Assembly: GCF_023897065.1 (NCBI RefSeq) | Contig: NZ_JAMHIV010000011.1 | Coordinates: 170,139-234,138, forward strand | Length of the DNA stretch: 64,000 bases | Reading direction: 5' to 3' | From: Crossiella sp. SN42 | GTDB taxonomy: Bacteria; Actinomycetota; Actinomycetes; Mycobacteriales; Pseudonocardiaceae | Shown: in pieces, positions 56,475-64,000 of the stretch | Layout of the letters: each line of letters opens with the position of its first letter | Position numbering within the stretch: position 1 is the stretch's first letter | The notes under the pieces: model-generated | What the model saw: only the letters and a program-made list of their open reading frames with translations | Databases searched by the model: none | What the model was told of the DNA's origin: nothing | Position numbers and translations under genes: made by a program

Positions 56475-57379
56475 TGCGGAAGCTGCTCACCGCGGCCGGG
56501 ACGCTGGTCCTGCTGCTGTCACTGGCCACTCCGGCGCAGGCCGCGCCGCACAAGCGCACGGTCGTCTACTACCAGACCCAGTACAGCAACGGCGCCACCG
56601 GTGACTACGTCTCGCCGCTGCCGCTGCTGACCAACAACACCGGGGTCACCGACGTCATCGTGGCCGCGATCCACCTCAACGCGGACAAGTCGGTGCACCT
56701 CAACGACCATCCGCCGGCGCACGAGCGCTACACCCAGATGTGGAAAGACCTCAAGGCCATGCGGGACCGCGGGGTCAACGTGATCGGCATGGTCGGCGGC
56801 GCGGCCCAGGGCACCTACGCGAACCTGGAACGCGACTTCGCCACCTTCTACCCACTGCTGAAGAACGTGATCACCACCTACGGGCTCAACGGTGTCGACC
56901 TGGACGTCGAGGAGAAGATGTCCCAGGCGGGCATCACCAAGCTGATCGACGCGCTGCGCAAGGACTTCGGCAGCGGCTTCCTGATCACCCTGGCCCCGGT
57001 CGCCAGCGCGCTCCACGGCGGCGGCAACATCTCTGGCTTCGACTACGAGACGCTGTACCGGGAACGCGGCAGCCAGATCAACTGGTTCAACGCCCAGTTC
57101 TACTGCGGCTGGGGCAGCATGGCCGACACCGCGGGCTACGACCGGATCATCGGCCGCAAGCTCATCCCGCCGGCCAAGGTGGTCGCGGGCGTGATCACCA
57201 ACCCGGCCTCCTGCGGCGGTTACGTGGAGCTGGACAAGCTGAAGAGCACCATCAAACAGCTGACCCAGAAGTACCCGGCCTTCGGCGGCGTGGACGGCTG
57301 GGAGTACTTCAACTCCAACCCCGGCGGCACCGCCCGCCCGTGGGAGTGGGCCAAGGAGATCACCTCGGCCATGCGCTGA
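56474..57379 (+). CDS. Secreted GH18 endo-beta-N-acetylglucosaminidase-like enzyme
   Basis: A 301-residue protein with a Sec signal peptide (MRKLLTAAGTLVLLLSLA to about residue 24, AQA cleavage). The GH18 barrel has the catalytic DxxDxDxE-type motif LNGVDLDVEEKM. Strands VVYYQTQYSNG, VIGMVGGAA and NWFNAQFYCGW are typical of Endo-H-like or EndoS-like enzymes, which cut the chitobiose core of N-glycans, rather than of processive chitinases. As the only exported glycosidase of the locus, it would free the oligosaccharide for import. The start (ATG 56474, AAGGAG upstream) overlaps the GH38 stop by one base. Confidence 0.88.
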   Translation: MRKLLTAAGTLVLLLSLATPAQAAPHKRTVVYYQTQYSNGATGDYVSPLPLLTNNTGVTDVIVAAIHLNADKSVHLNDHPPAHERYTQMWKDLKAMRDRGVNVIGMVGGAAQGTYANLERDFATFYPLLKNVITTYGLNGVDLDVEEKMSQAGITKLIDALRKDFGSGFLITLAPVASALHGGGNISGFDYETLYRERGSQINWFNAQFYCGWGSMADTAGYDRIIGRKLIPPAKVVAGVITNPASCGGYVELDKLKSTIKQLTQKYPAFGGVDGWEYFNSNPGGTARPWEWAKEITSAMR

Positions 57380-57387
57380 CCCCGCGA

Positions 57388-57425
57388 CCCGGTGCGCTCA
57401 CTGGAAGTCCCGTGAGCGCACCGGG
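57388..57425. terminator. Bidirectional hairpin between the glycan locus and dnaE2
   Basis: A perfect 14-bp stem (CCCGGTGCGCTCAC at 57388–57401, complement at 57412–57425) with a 10-nt loop follows the GH18 stop by 8 nt. It includes the last nine codons of the convergent dnaE2. It probably ends transcription from both sides. Confidence 0.7.
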
Positions 57426-60400
57426 ATCCGCAGGTCCAGCGCGGAGAGGTGCTCGGCCCGCAGGCTGATCACCCCCTGCGCCTTCTCCAGCACCCCGCGC
57501 ACCACCACCGCCGAGCTCTGCCGCGCGATCCGCCGGTACCGGGCCCACACGCCCTGCGTGCACACCACGTTCACCATGCCGGTCTCGTCCTCCAGGTTGA
57601 GGAAGGTGACCCCGCCCGCGGTGGCCGGGCGCTGCCGGTGGGTCACCGCGCCGCCCACCGCCACCCGCCGACCATTGTCCACAGTGGACAGTTCAGCGGT
57701 GGTCAGCACGCCGCGCGCGGTCAGCTTCTCGCGCAGGAACTGGATCGGGTAGCTGTCCGGGGAGATGCCGGTGGCCCACACGTCGGCGACCGCCTGCTCC
57801 AGCGCGTCCATGCCGGGCAGCGGCGGCGCGGTCACCCCGACCGTGGTGCCCGGCAGGCTGCCCGGTCCCTCCCTGGCCACCGCGCCCGCGGCCCACAGCG
57901 CGGCCCTGCGGTTGAGCCCGAAGCAGCCGAACGCGCCCGAGGTGGCCAGCGCCTCCAGCTGCGGCAGGGTCAGCTTGCAGCGGCGGGCCAGGTCCACCAT
58001 GTCGGCATACGGTCCCTCGGCGCGCGCGGCCACGATCCGTTCGGCCAGCGGCATGCCCACCGTGCGCACCGAGCCCAAACCCAGTCGCACCACCGGTTTT
58101 CCCGCTTCACCAGGTTCCAGCCCGGCGTGCGGCAGGCTGGCGTTGATGTCCGGGCCGAGCACGGTCACCCCGTGCCGCCTGGCATCGGCGACCAGGGACT
58201 GCGGCGAGTAGAAGCCCATCGGCTGCGCGCGCAGCAGGGCGGCGCAGAACGCGGCCGGGTAGTACAGCTTGAACCAGCTGCTCGCGTAGACCAGCAGCGC
58301 GAAGCTGAGCGCGTGGCTCTCCGGGAAGCCGAAGTTGGCGAAGGCCACCAGCTTGTCGTAGATCCGCTGCGCGGTGTCCCCGGTGATCCCGTTGCGGGCC
58401 ATACCGCTGAAGAACCGGTCCTTCAACCGGGCCATCCGCTCCCCGGAGCGCTTGGCCCCCATCGCCCGGCGCAGCTCGTCCGCCTCGGCCGCGGAGAAAC
58501 CGGCCACCTCCACCGCGATCTGCATCAGCTGCTCCTGGAACAGCGGCACGCCAAGGGTTTTCGCCAGCGCCTTCTTCAGCAGCGGATGCTCGTAGGTGAT
58601 CGGCTCCTTGCCGTTGCGGCGGCGGATGTAGGGGTGCACCGAACCGCCCTGGATCGGGCCGGGCCGGATCAGCGCGACCTCCACCACCAGGTCGTAGAAC
58701 TTCTCCGGCCGCATCCGGGGCAGGGTGGCCAGCTGTGCCCTGCTCTCCACCTGGAACACACCGATCGCGTCCGCCCTGCGCAGCATCTCGTACACCGCCG
58801 GATCGGCCAGGTCCTGGCCGAGCTGGTGCAGGGTGACCGTGCGGCCGTGGTGCTCGGCGACCAGGTCGATCATGTAGTGCAGCGCGGAGAGCATGCCGAG
58901 GCCGAGCAGGTCGAACTTGACCAGCCCCATGGCCGCGCAGTCGTCCTTGTCCCACTGCAACACGCTGCGATTGGCCATCCGCGCCCACTCCACCGGGCAG
59001 GTCTCGCCGATCGGCTGCTCGGAGATGACCATGCCGCCGGAGTGGATGCCCAGGTGCCGGGGCGCGCCTTCCAGCTCGGCGGCCAGCTCCAGCACCGGCA
59101 GCGGGATCTCGGTGTCGTCCACAGTGGACTCCATCGGCCCCCAGCGCTCGATCTGCTTGCTCCAGGCGTCCTGCTGCCCGGTGGAGAAGCCCAGGGCCTT
59201 GGCGGTGTCCCGCACCGCGGAGCGGCCGCGGTAGGTGATCACGTTGGCCACCTGCGCCGCGTGGCTGCGGCCGTAGCGCTGGTAGGCGTACTGGATCACC
59301 TCCTCCCGCCGGTCGGACTCGATGTCCAGGTCGATGTCCGGCGGCCCGTCCCGTTCCGGGGCGAGGAACCGCTCGAACAGCAGCTCGTACTTCACCGGGT
59401 CGGCGTGCGTGATGCCCAGCGCGAAGCACACCGCCGAGTTGGCCGCCGAGCCCCGGCCCTGGCAGAGGATGTCCGCGCGGGCGCAGAACTCCACCAGGTC
59501 CCACACCACCAGGAAGTACCCGGCGAACCCCAGCTCCTTGATCACCGCCAGCTCGTGCTCGACCTGCCGCCGCTGCTCGTCGAACTTCGCGCCCTCCGCG
59601 ACCCGCTTGTGCAGCCCCAGGTAGACCTGTCTGCGCAGGAAGCTGTCCTCGTCGTGCCCCGGGTCCACCGGGTAGGGCGGCAGCCGCGGTTTGACGCTCT
59701 TGAGGTTGAAGGACAGCCGGATGCCCAGCTCGGCGGCGGTGGGCACGGCGGTCGGGTAGCGCCGGAACCGCTCGGCCATCTCCGCGCCGGAGCGCAGGTG
59801 CGCGGCCCCGGACGGCGGCAGCCAGCCGTCCATCTCGTCCAGGCTGCGCCGGGCCCGCACCGCGGCCATCGCGGTGGCCAGCCGGTGCCGGGAGGGCGCG
59901 GAGTAGTGCACCGCGTTGGTGGCCGCCACCCGCAGACCGTGCCGCTCGGCCAGTCCGGCCAGCTGGTCGTTGCGGGTGGTGTCGCCGGGCAGCCCGTGGT
60001 CGGTCAGCTCCACCACCACGTGCTCGCGTCCGAACAGCGCCACCAGCCGGTCCAGCTCCCGCCCCGCCGCCTCCGGCCCGCCGGTGGCCAACGCCTGGCG
60101 CACCATGCCCTTGCGGCACCCGGTGAGCACCAGCCAGTCCTGGTCCGCTTGCGCGGCAACGTCTTCCAGCTCGTAGACCGGCTTGCCCTTCTCCGCACCC
60201 GCCAGCTGCGCCTTGGTGATCGCCCGGCACAGCGACCCGTAGCCGACCGGGTTGCGCGCCAGCACCAGCAGGTGGCTGCCCTCCGGATCCGGGATCCCGT
60301 TCTGCGGCATGGTCAGCCCCAGGCTCAGCTCGGCCCCGAACACGGTGCCCAGTCCGTGCGCCCCGGCTGCCTCGGCGAAGCGCACCACCCCGTACATGCC

Positions 60401-60691
60401 GTCGTGGTCGGTGATCGCCAGCGCGGTCAGCCCCAGCCGCGCCGCCTCGGCCGCCAGCTCCTCCGGATGGCTGGCCCCGTCCAGGAAGCTGAAGTTGGAG
60501 TGGCAGTGCAGCTCCGCGTAGGGCACCCGGGGCGGCAGCTGGCTCGGCGGCAGGTCCGGCTCGTAGGTCGCCCGGCGCCGGGTCCAGGCCGGACTGTCCC
60601 CGCCGTCGCCGGAGTGCTCCTCATCGCGCGGCCTGCCGGAGAGCGCCTGCTCGAACTCCCGCCAGCTCACCGGCGGGTTGTTCCACCCCAT
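57398..60691 (-). CDS. dnaE2: Error-prone DNA polymerase DnaE2
   Basis: A 1097-residue C-family polymerase, the catalytic subunit of the ImuABC mutasome for translesion synthesis. The PHP domain begins YAELHCHSNFSFLDGASHP. The palm has PPDIDLDIESDRREEVIQY with the catalytic Asp pair, and ALRRAQPMGFYS-like and GLGSVRTVG segments match DnaE2 rather than the replicative DnaE1, which is longer. The ATG shares one base with the imuB stop (TGATG). Two GTCCACWGTGGAC palindromes lie in the gene. Confidence 0.96.
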   Translation of the reverse strand: MGWNNPPVSWREFEQALSGRPRDEEHSGDGGDSPAWTRRRATYEPDLPPSQLPPRVPYAELHCHSNFSFLDGASHPEELAAEAARLGLTALAITDHDGMYGVVRFAEAAGAHGLGTVFGAELSLGLTMPQNGIPDPEGSHLLVLARNPVGYGSLCRAITKAQLAGAEKGKPVYELEDVAAQADQDWLVLTGCRKGMVRQALATGGPEAAGRELDRLVALFGREHVVVELTDHGLPGDTTRNDQLAGLAERHGLRVAATNAVHYSAPSRHRLATAMAAVRARRSLDEMDGWLPPSGAAHLRSGAEMAERFRRYPTAVPTAAELGIRLSFNLKSVKPRLPPYPVDPGHDEDSFLRRQVYLGLHKRVAEGAKFDEQRRQVEHELAVIKELGFAGYFLVVWDLVEFCARADILCQGRGSAANSAVCFALGITHADPVKYELLFERFLAPERDGPPDIDLDIESDRREEVIQYAYQRYGRSHAAQVANVITYRGRSAVRDTAKALGFSTGQQDAWSKQIERWGPMESTVDDTEIPLPVLELAAELEGAPRHLGIHSGGMVISEQPIGETCPVEWARMANRSVLQWDKDDCAAMGLVKFDLLGLGMLSALHYMIDLVAEHHGRTVTLHQLGQDLADPAVYEMLRRADAIGVFQVESRAQLATLPRMRPEKFYDLVVEVALIRPGPIQGGSVHPYIRRRNGKEPITYEHPLLKKALAKTLGVPLFQEQLMQIAVEVAGFSAAEADELRRAMGAKRSGERMARLKDRFFSGMARNGITGDTAQRIYDKLVAFANFGFPESHALSFALLVYASSWFKLYYPAAFCAALLRAQPMGFYSPQSLVADARRHGVTVLGPDINASLPHAGLEPGEAGKPVVRLGLGSVRTVGMPLAERIVAARAEGPYADMVDLARRCKLTLPQLEALATSGAFGCFGLNRRAALWAAGAVAREGPGSLPGTTVGVTAPPLPGMDALEQAVADVWATGISPDSYPIQFLREKLTARGVLTTAELSTVDNGRRVAVGGAVTHRQRPATAGGVTFLNLEDETGMVNVVCTQGVWARYRRIARQSSAVVVRGVLEKAQGVISLRAEHLSALDLRIPVRSRDFQ
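57677..57689. repeat. GTCCAC(W)GTGGAC palindrome, copy 3
   Basis: A perfect copy in dnaE2, extended outward to TTGTCCACAGTGGACAG, read on the minus strand as Leu-Ser-Thr-Val-Asp-Asn with Thr codon ACT. Confidence 0.7.
59117..59129. repeat. GTCCAC(W)GTGGAC palindrome, copy 4
   Basis: A perfect copy in dnaE2, read on the minus strand as Glu-Ser-Thr-Val-Asp-Asp with Thr codon ACT. Confidence 0.7.
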
Positions 60692-62466
60692 CAGTCGTAC
60701 ACCCCTTCCACCTGCCAGGACCCGTTGACACAGGCCAGCAACAGCGCCTGCCCGTCATCCAGCAGCACCTGCAACCGGGCCACCCGGTTCGCGCCCAGCT
60801 CCGGCGGCAGCCACCAGCGCTCCTCCACCGTCCACGGCCCGGCCCACGCGGTGACCAGCCGCGACCGTCCACTTTCGACAGTCACCTCATGCGGCGGCCC
60901 GCTGATCCGCTGCCGCGCGCTGACGCTGACCACGTTGCCCCGCCGGTCCTTCACGATCGCGGCCACCGGCTCCGCGGGCACCAGCGTGGGCGAGGGCGCG
61001 GGCAGCCGCCCCGGCCACGGGGGCTCCGGATCGTGCCGGGGCCGCGCCTCATCCCCCCAGGGCACCCAGCGGACCCGCTCCCCAGGACCGCGTCCGCCTC
61101 CGAGCACCCCGGTGCACACCGCCTCCGGCCCCAGCAGCCCCTGCACCCGGACGAAGGCCCGCCCGGCCCGCTCGGCCAGCTGCGCCGCGCCCTCGCCCTT
61201 CCACAGGTCGAGCTGGAGCACCCCGGCGTCCACCACCTCCTCCGGCTCCACCCGCAACAGGTTGATCCCCGCGGTCGGCCCGCCCGCGCGCAGCCAGCCG
61301 TCCAGCTGCCAGCGCACCCGGTCGGCGATCCCGTTGGCGGTCAACGGTTCCGCGCACCGCCACACCCGGCTCAGCTCCTCGCCGTGCTCGGTGCGGGCCT
61401 GGATGGCCAGCCGGGTGCAGGCCAGCCCGCGCGCGGCCAGCACGGTGTGCAGCCGCTCAGCCAGCGCCCGCGCCGCGAACGCGGCCGCGTCCACCCGCTC
61501 CACCGGCGGGTCGAGCTGTTGCGCCACCGCCAGTTCCGCCGGCGGCAGCCGCCGGTCGGCAGGCCGCTCCTCCAGCCCGCGCGCCAGCCGGTGCGCCCGC
61601 ACCGCCGCCGCCCCGAACCGGGAGGCCACCTCCCGCTCCGGCAACGCCCCGAACTCCCCCAGCGACCGCAACCCCAGCCGCCGCAACAGGTCCACCAGCT
61701 CGCCCCGCCCCGCCAACCGCTCCGCAGGCTGGTCCAGCTCCCCGATTCCCAGTGGTGCCAAGAACTCCGGACTACCCCCGGCCGGCACCAGCACCCCGCG
61801 GTGCGCGGCCAGCGTCGCCGCGAACAACCCGTCCGCCACCCCGACCTGGCACTCCACCCCCGCCAGCGCCCCGACCTGGTCGACCAGCCGCTCCGCCGCC
61901 TCCTCCGCGCCGAAGTACCCCACCGGCCCCTGCGCGGGCAGCGCGACCAGCCCCGGCCGCACGATCTCGATCCCCGGCGCGAGCTGCTCGATCCCCAGCG
62001 CCACCGGCTCGAACAACCGCGCGTCCCTGGTCTGGTCGTCCTCGAACACCACCAGCTCGGGACAGCGCCCCTCGGCCTCCCGCCGGCGCAGCCCACGCCG
62101 GATGCCCTCCACCCGCGCGGTCGCCGAGCAGGCGAGCACCTTGCCCCCGGCGAGCACCGCGCAGGGGGTGCGCGGGTCCAGCCCGGCGGCGGCGATGGCC
62201 GCGGTCACCGGCCAGTCCGGACACCAGATGACCAGCAGCCGCAACGGCCGGTACCCCGCGGGGATCTCGGGCAGCACGGCCTCCGGCACACGATGCGCCA
62301 GCCCCGCATACCGCGCGAGCCCCGTCCCACCCACAGGCCCAGCGCCGCCCGCGAGCTCGGTCCCGCCCGCAGGTCCGGCGTCACCGGGCAGCTCCGCGCC
62401 GACTGCCCGGCGACGCCCCGGCGCCCCAGTGCCCTCTTCCGGCCCCGGCGCCTCCTCGACGCCCAT
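60691..62466 (-). CDS. imuB: ImuB, non-catalytic Y-family polymerase homologue
   Basis: A protein of up to 591 residues. After a Gly/Ala/Pro-rich N-terminal segment of about 70 residues, the Y-family fold begins with RLLVIWCPDWPVTAAI, where active polymerases have the catalytic DxDxF motif; the acids are missing, so ImuB is probably a scaffold. LLRRLGLRSLGEFGALPERE is the helix-hairpin-helix region. QLDLWKG (near residue 420) matches the beta-clamp-binding motif of ImuB proteins. The start is coupled to imuA (TGATG); the low-complexity N-terminus could be shorter. Confidence 0.9.
   Translation of the reverse strand: MGVEEAPGPEEGTGAPGRRRAVGAELPGDAGPAGGTELAGGAGPVGGTGLARYAGLAHRVPEAVLPEIPAGYRPLRLLVIWCPDWPVTAAIAAAGLDPRTPCAVLAGGKVLACSATARVEGIRRGLRRREAEGRCPELVVFEDDQTRDARLFEPVALGIEQLAPGIEIVRPGLVALPAQGPVGYFGAEEAAERLVDQVGALAGVECQVGVADGLFAATLAAHRGVLVPAGGSPEFLAPLGIGELDQPAERLAGRGELVDLLRRLGLRSLGEFGALPEREVASRFGAAAVRAHRLARGLEERPADRRLPPAELAVAQQLDPPVERVDAAAFAARALAERLHTVLAARGLACTRLAIQARTEHGEELSRVWRCAEPLTANGIADRVRWQLDGWLRAGGPTAGINLLRVEPEEVVDAGVLQLDLWKGEGAAQLAERAGRAFVRVQGLLGPEAVCTGVLGGGRGPGERVRWVPWGDEARPRHDPEPPWPGRLPAPSPTLVPAEPVAAIVKDRRGNVVSVSARQRISGPPHEVTVESGRSRLVTAWAGPWTVEERWWLPPELGANRVARLQVLLDDGQALLLACVNGSWQVEGVYD
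60867..60879. repeat. Degenerate GTCCAC(W)GTGGAC site in imuB
   Basis: GTCCACTTTCGAC, two bases from the perfect palindrome, and read in a different frame from the other copies. Confidence 0.25.
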
Positions 62467-63146
62467 CAGACCGCCAGCCCAGCGCCCGCACCACCGAACT
62501 CAGCCGCCTCAAGCTCCGGCGGAGCCCCCGGCCCGTCCAGGCTCAGCCATTCCCGCCGCGGCCGCCCCGCGCGCCGACCGCCGACCTCCACCAGCAACTC
62601 GCTCCCGGTCAGCTGCCCGTGCCCGTCCGCGAGTCCGTGCCAGCGAATGTCCACACAGGACAGTTGAAGATCCGCGCCGGGCCAGGCCCCGAAGGCCAGC
62701 AACACCGAACCGCGATGCCGGGCCCGGACTTCCAGCTTGCGCGCCTGCGCGGGCGCGAGCGAGTCCGGACCGGCCAGGACCACCAGGTCCAGCCCGTCCA
62801 GCAGTGCGGCGGTCACCGCCGCCGTCTCCCGGCGCGGCCGTGGTACCAGGGCCAGGCGTTGTACCGCCACCCCCGCTTCCGCGGCGGCGACGAGCCCCAG
62901 CCCAGGCAGCCCAACCACGGCAGCCCAGGAGCCGGCGGCGGTGGCCGTCGACAGCAGCCCCAGCAGGAGTGCTGTCGACCCGCGCACCGCTACGGTGCTG
63001 CCGCGGCGCAGGCCACCCCCTGGGAGAATGGCGGCCAGCTCCGCGCGCACCGGCAGCATCCGCCCCAAGGCGCGATCGCCGGTGGTCACGGCAACCCCAT
63101 TTGCCGTGACCACCTCAGCGAGCGCTGCCAGCGAGGCAACTGCCAC
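62466..63146 (-). CDS. imuA: ImuA' (RecA-like mutasome accessory protein)
   Basis: A 226-residue protein with a RecA/SulA-like core (ILPGGGLRRGSTVAVRGSTA, GLPGLGLVAAAEAGV, LDLVVLAGPDSLAPAQARKL). The P-loop lysine expected in GxxxxGKT is absent (RGSTALLL), as in actinobacterial ImuA' proteins, so ATP hydrolysis is doubtful. The GTG at 63146 gives VAVASLAALAEVV; an ATG at 63191 would add 15 residues. It is first in imuA-imuB-dnaE2 and sits behind a perfect LexA box. Confidence 0.85.
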   Translation of the reverse strand: MAVASLAALAEVVTANGVAVTTGDRALGRMLPVRAELAAILPGGGLRRGSTVAVRGSTALLLGLLSTATAAGSWAAVVGLPGLGLVAAAEAGVAVQRLALVPRPRRETAAVTAALLDGLDLVVLAGPDSLAPAQARKLEVRARHRGSVLLAFGAWPGADLQLSCVDIRWHGLADGHGQLTGSELLVEVGGRRAGRPRREWLSLDGPGAPPELEAAEFGGAGAGLAV

Positions 63147-63258
63147 CTCAACACCGCCTTCCCACGTCCACGTGCACGCACCCATGTGCACGTCACAAGC
63201 CGTGGGGAGCCGGCAGGTCGAGTTCCCCGGAACCCCGGCACCGGTTTCCTCGACTCAA

Positions 63259-63274
63259 TCGAACAGGTGTTCGA
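63259..63274. promoter_or_regulatory. LexA/SOS box upstream of imuA
   Basis: TCGAACAGGTGTTCGA is an exact match to the actinobacterial consensus TCGAAC-N4-GTTCGA. It lies 113 nt before the imuA GTG (68 nt before the alternative ATG), giving LexA-controlled induction of the mutasome after DNA damage. Confidence 0.92.
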
Positions 63275-63332
63275 TCGATGGCTGTATTCAATCGGCTCCG
63301 GGGGTCCGGGTCAAGTCGAGTCACCCGTTTTT

Positions 63333-63348
63333 TCGAACTGGCGTTCGA
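63333..63348. promoter_or_regulatory. Second LexA/SOS box
   Basis: TCGAACTGGCGTTCGA is also an exact consensus match, 52 nt before the divergent membrane-protein gene at 63401 and 58 nt from the first box. It may put that gene under LexA control, or act with the first box on imuA. Confidence 0.88.
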
Positions 63349-63400
63349 GGGCCACACTGTTGGGCAGATTGATGTTCGAACGTCACGTTCTGGGGGTTTG

Positions 63401-64000
63401 ATGACCGCGGTAGCACCACCCGGCTGGGGGACGCCGAAGCGGAAGCGACACCCCAGCACCATCCCACTGGTGATCTTGCTCGTGGTGCTGGTGCTGGCCA
63501 TCATCGGCGGCGGGATCTACGCCTTCGTCCAGTACCAGTACGCGCACCGGGACTACGGCATGGAGCCGCGCTCCATCACGTCGAACCCGTTGTGCGACAA
63601 GATCTCCGGCAAGACCAGGGAGCTCGTCCGGACCACCAACCCGGACCGGATGGAGCTGCGCAAGTACGACGACGGCAGCCAGATCGCCTGGTGCAACCTG
63701 CGGATGACCAAGGGCAAGGACGGCGAGGGCCAGCGCTTCCTGCAGGTCGAGCTGGTCGACGCGAGCGCGAGCACCAGCGACCGCAAGAGCGAGGACCTGC
63801 TGGAGCGGCTGGAGCTGGCCAAGCGGTACGCCGGCAACCACGACAGGCTGGCCGGCGTCGGCGAGGAGGCCTACCTCGCGGTGAAGATGCCCAGCGGCAG
63901 CGACACCACCGTCGAGCTCCAGCTGGCCGCCCGCGGCCCCAACGGCTTCGTGAAGGTCACCTACGGCGGCTTCGACGTCGGCACCTTCAGCAAGCGGCAG
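63401..64000 (+). CDS. Membrane-anchored protein of unknown function (C-terminus beyond window)
   Basis: At least 200 residues in an open frame from ATG 63401 to the window end. A Pro/Lys/Arg-rich cytoplasmic tail (residues 1–20) precedes one transmembrane helix (about 21–46, IPLVILLVVLVLAIIGGGIY). An extracytoplasmic domain follows with two cysteines (SNPLCDKISGK and IAWCNLRM) and a GVGEEAYLAVKM segment. The domain recalls DUF3558-type lipoprotein domains, but this protein is membrane-anchored; I do not assign a family. GGGGG lies a few bases before the start. A perfect SOS box upstream suggests DNA-damage induction. Confidence 0.75.
   Translation, partial: MTAVAPPGWGTPKRKRHPSTIPLVILLVVLVLAIIGGGIYAFVQYQYAHRDYGMEPRSITSNPLCDKISGKTRELVRTTNPDRMELRKYDDGSQIAWCNLRMTKGKDGEGQRFLQVELVDASASTSDRKSEDLLERLELAKRYAGNHDRLAGVGEEAYLAVKMPSGSDTTVELQLAARGPNGFVKVTYGGFDVGTFSKRQ

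Noticed and set aside
57449..63109. A very long plus-strand open frame (about 1886 codons) antisense to dnaE2-imuB-imuA
   Set aside because: Its protein is low-complexity and shows no family motif. It mirrors G/C-ending codons of the real genes on the other strand, which carry clear DnaE2, ImuB and ImuA' motifs.
63373..63391. A third LexA box (TCGAAC-GTCAC-GTTC)
   Set aside because: The spacer is 5 nt instead of 4 and the right half lacks the final GA, so it does not meet the consensus.

Overview
The window is very GC-rich chromosomal DNA with dense genes, many GTG starts and frequent ATGA/GTGA/TGATG gene overlaps. This points to a high-GC actinomycete. The gene order mfd – TetR – glmU – prs – rplY – pth – fatty-acyl-AMP ligase – ispE – rsmA – rpfB – tatD – pabB follows the mycobacterial order (Rv1020 back to Rv1005), but with accessory genes inserted. 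Together with the SARP-type regulator this suggests Pseudonocardiales or a relative; that assignment is an inference. I see no prophage, transposase, CRISPR array or biosynthetic gene cluster.

Layout. 1–10.5 kb: mazG (cut by the window edge), a SurA-like lipoprotein, mfd, a small membrane protein with an alpha/beta hydrolase, a secreted two-repeat protein, a sorbosone-dehydrogenase-like lipoprotein, an MFS exporter and a TetR regulator. 10.5–13.2 kb: a hairpin-rich spacer, an acyl-CoA desaturase and a membrane-anchored hydrolase. 13.3–19.5 kb: tRNA-Gln, a GGDEF protein whose stop lies in a 164-nt palindrome, then glmU-prs and rplY-pth. 19.5–28.7 kb: fatty-acyl-AMP ligase, a SARP/NB-ARC regulator, an oxidoreductase, RidA, an ABC-F ATPase and ispE. 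28.8–31.7 kb: a metNIQ methionine importer behind a SAM riboswitch and a short leader-peptide ORF, sitting between ispE and rsmA. 31.8–37.5 kb: rsmA, rpfB, tatD, pabB and an inositol-phosphatase-like gene. 37.5–42.3 kb: a TetR/hydrolase pair, mdh, DUF3017, folD and a cysteine-rich protein built from two repeats. 42.3–47.9 kb: a DMT transporter, two MFS paralogues, a pentapeptide-repeat protein and a retron-type reverse transcriptase preceded by a candidate msr-msd RNA.

47.9–57.4 kb is a glycan-use locus: LacI regulator, sugar ABC importer, GH5-like and GH38 glycosidases, and a secreted GH18 endoglycosidase. The set fits high-mannose N-glycan harvesting: release outside the cell, import, then alpha-mannose trimming and cleavage of the Man-GlcNAc core inside. 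57.4–63.2 kb is the SOS mutasome imuA-imuB-dnaE2 behind a perfect LexA box. A second perfect box precedes a divergent membrane protein that runs off the window.

The most unusual items are: the retron candidate coupled to a pentapeptide-repeat protein; the SAM riboswitch whose P1 3' strand abuts the ribosome-binding site of a leader ORF; a recurrent intragenic palindrome GTCCAC(A/T)GTGGAC that mostly encodes Ser-Thr-Val-Asp; and the duplicated cysteine-rich protein upstream of folD.
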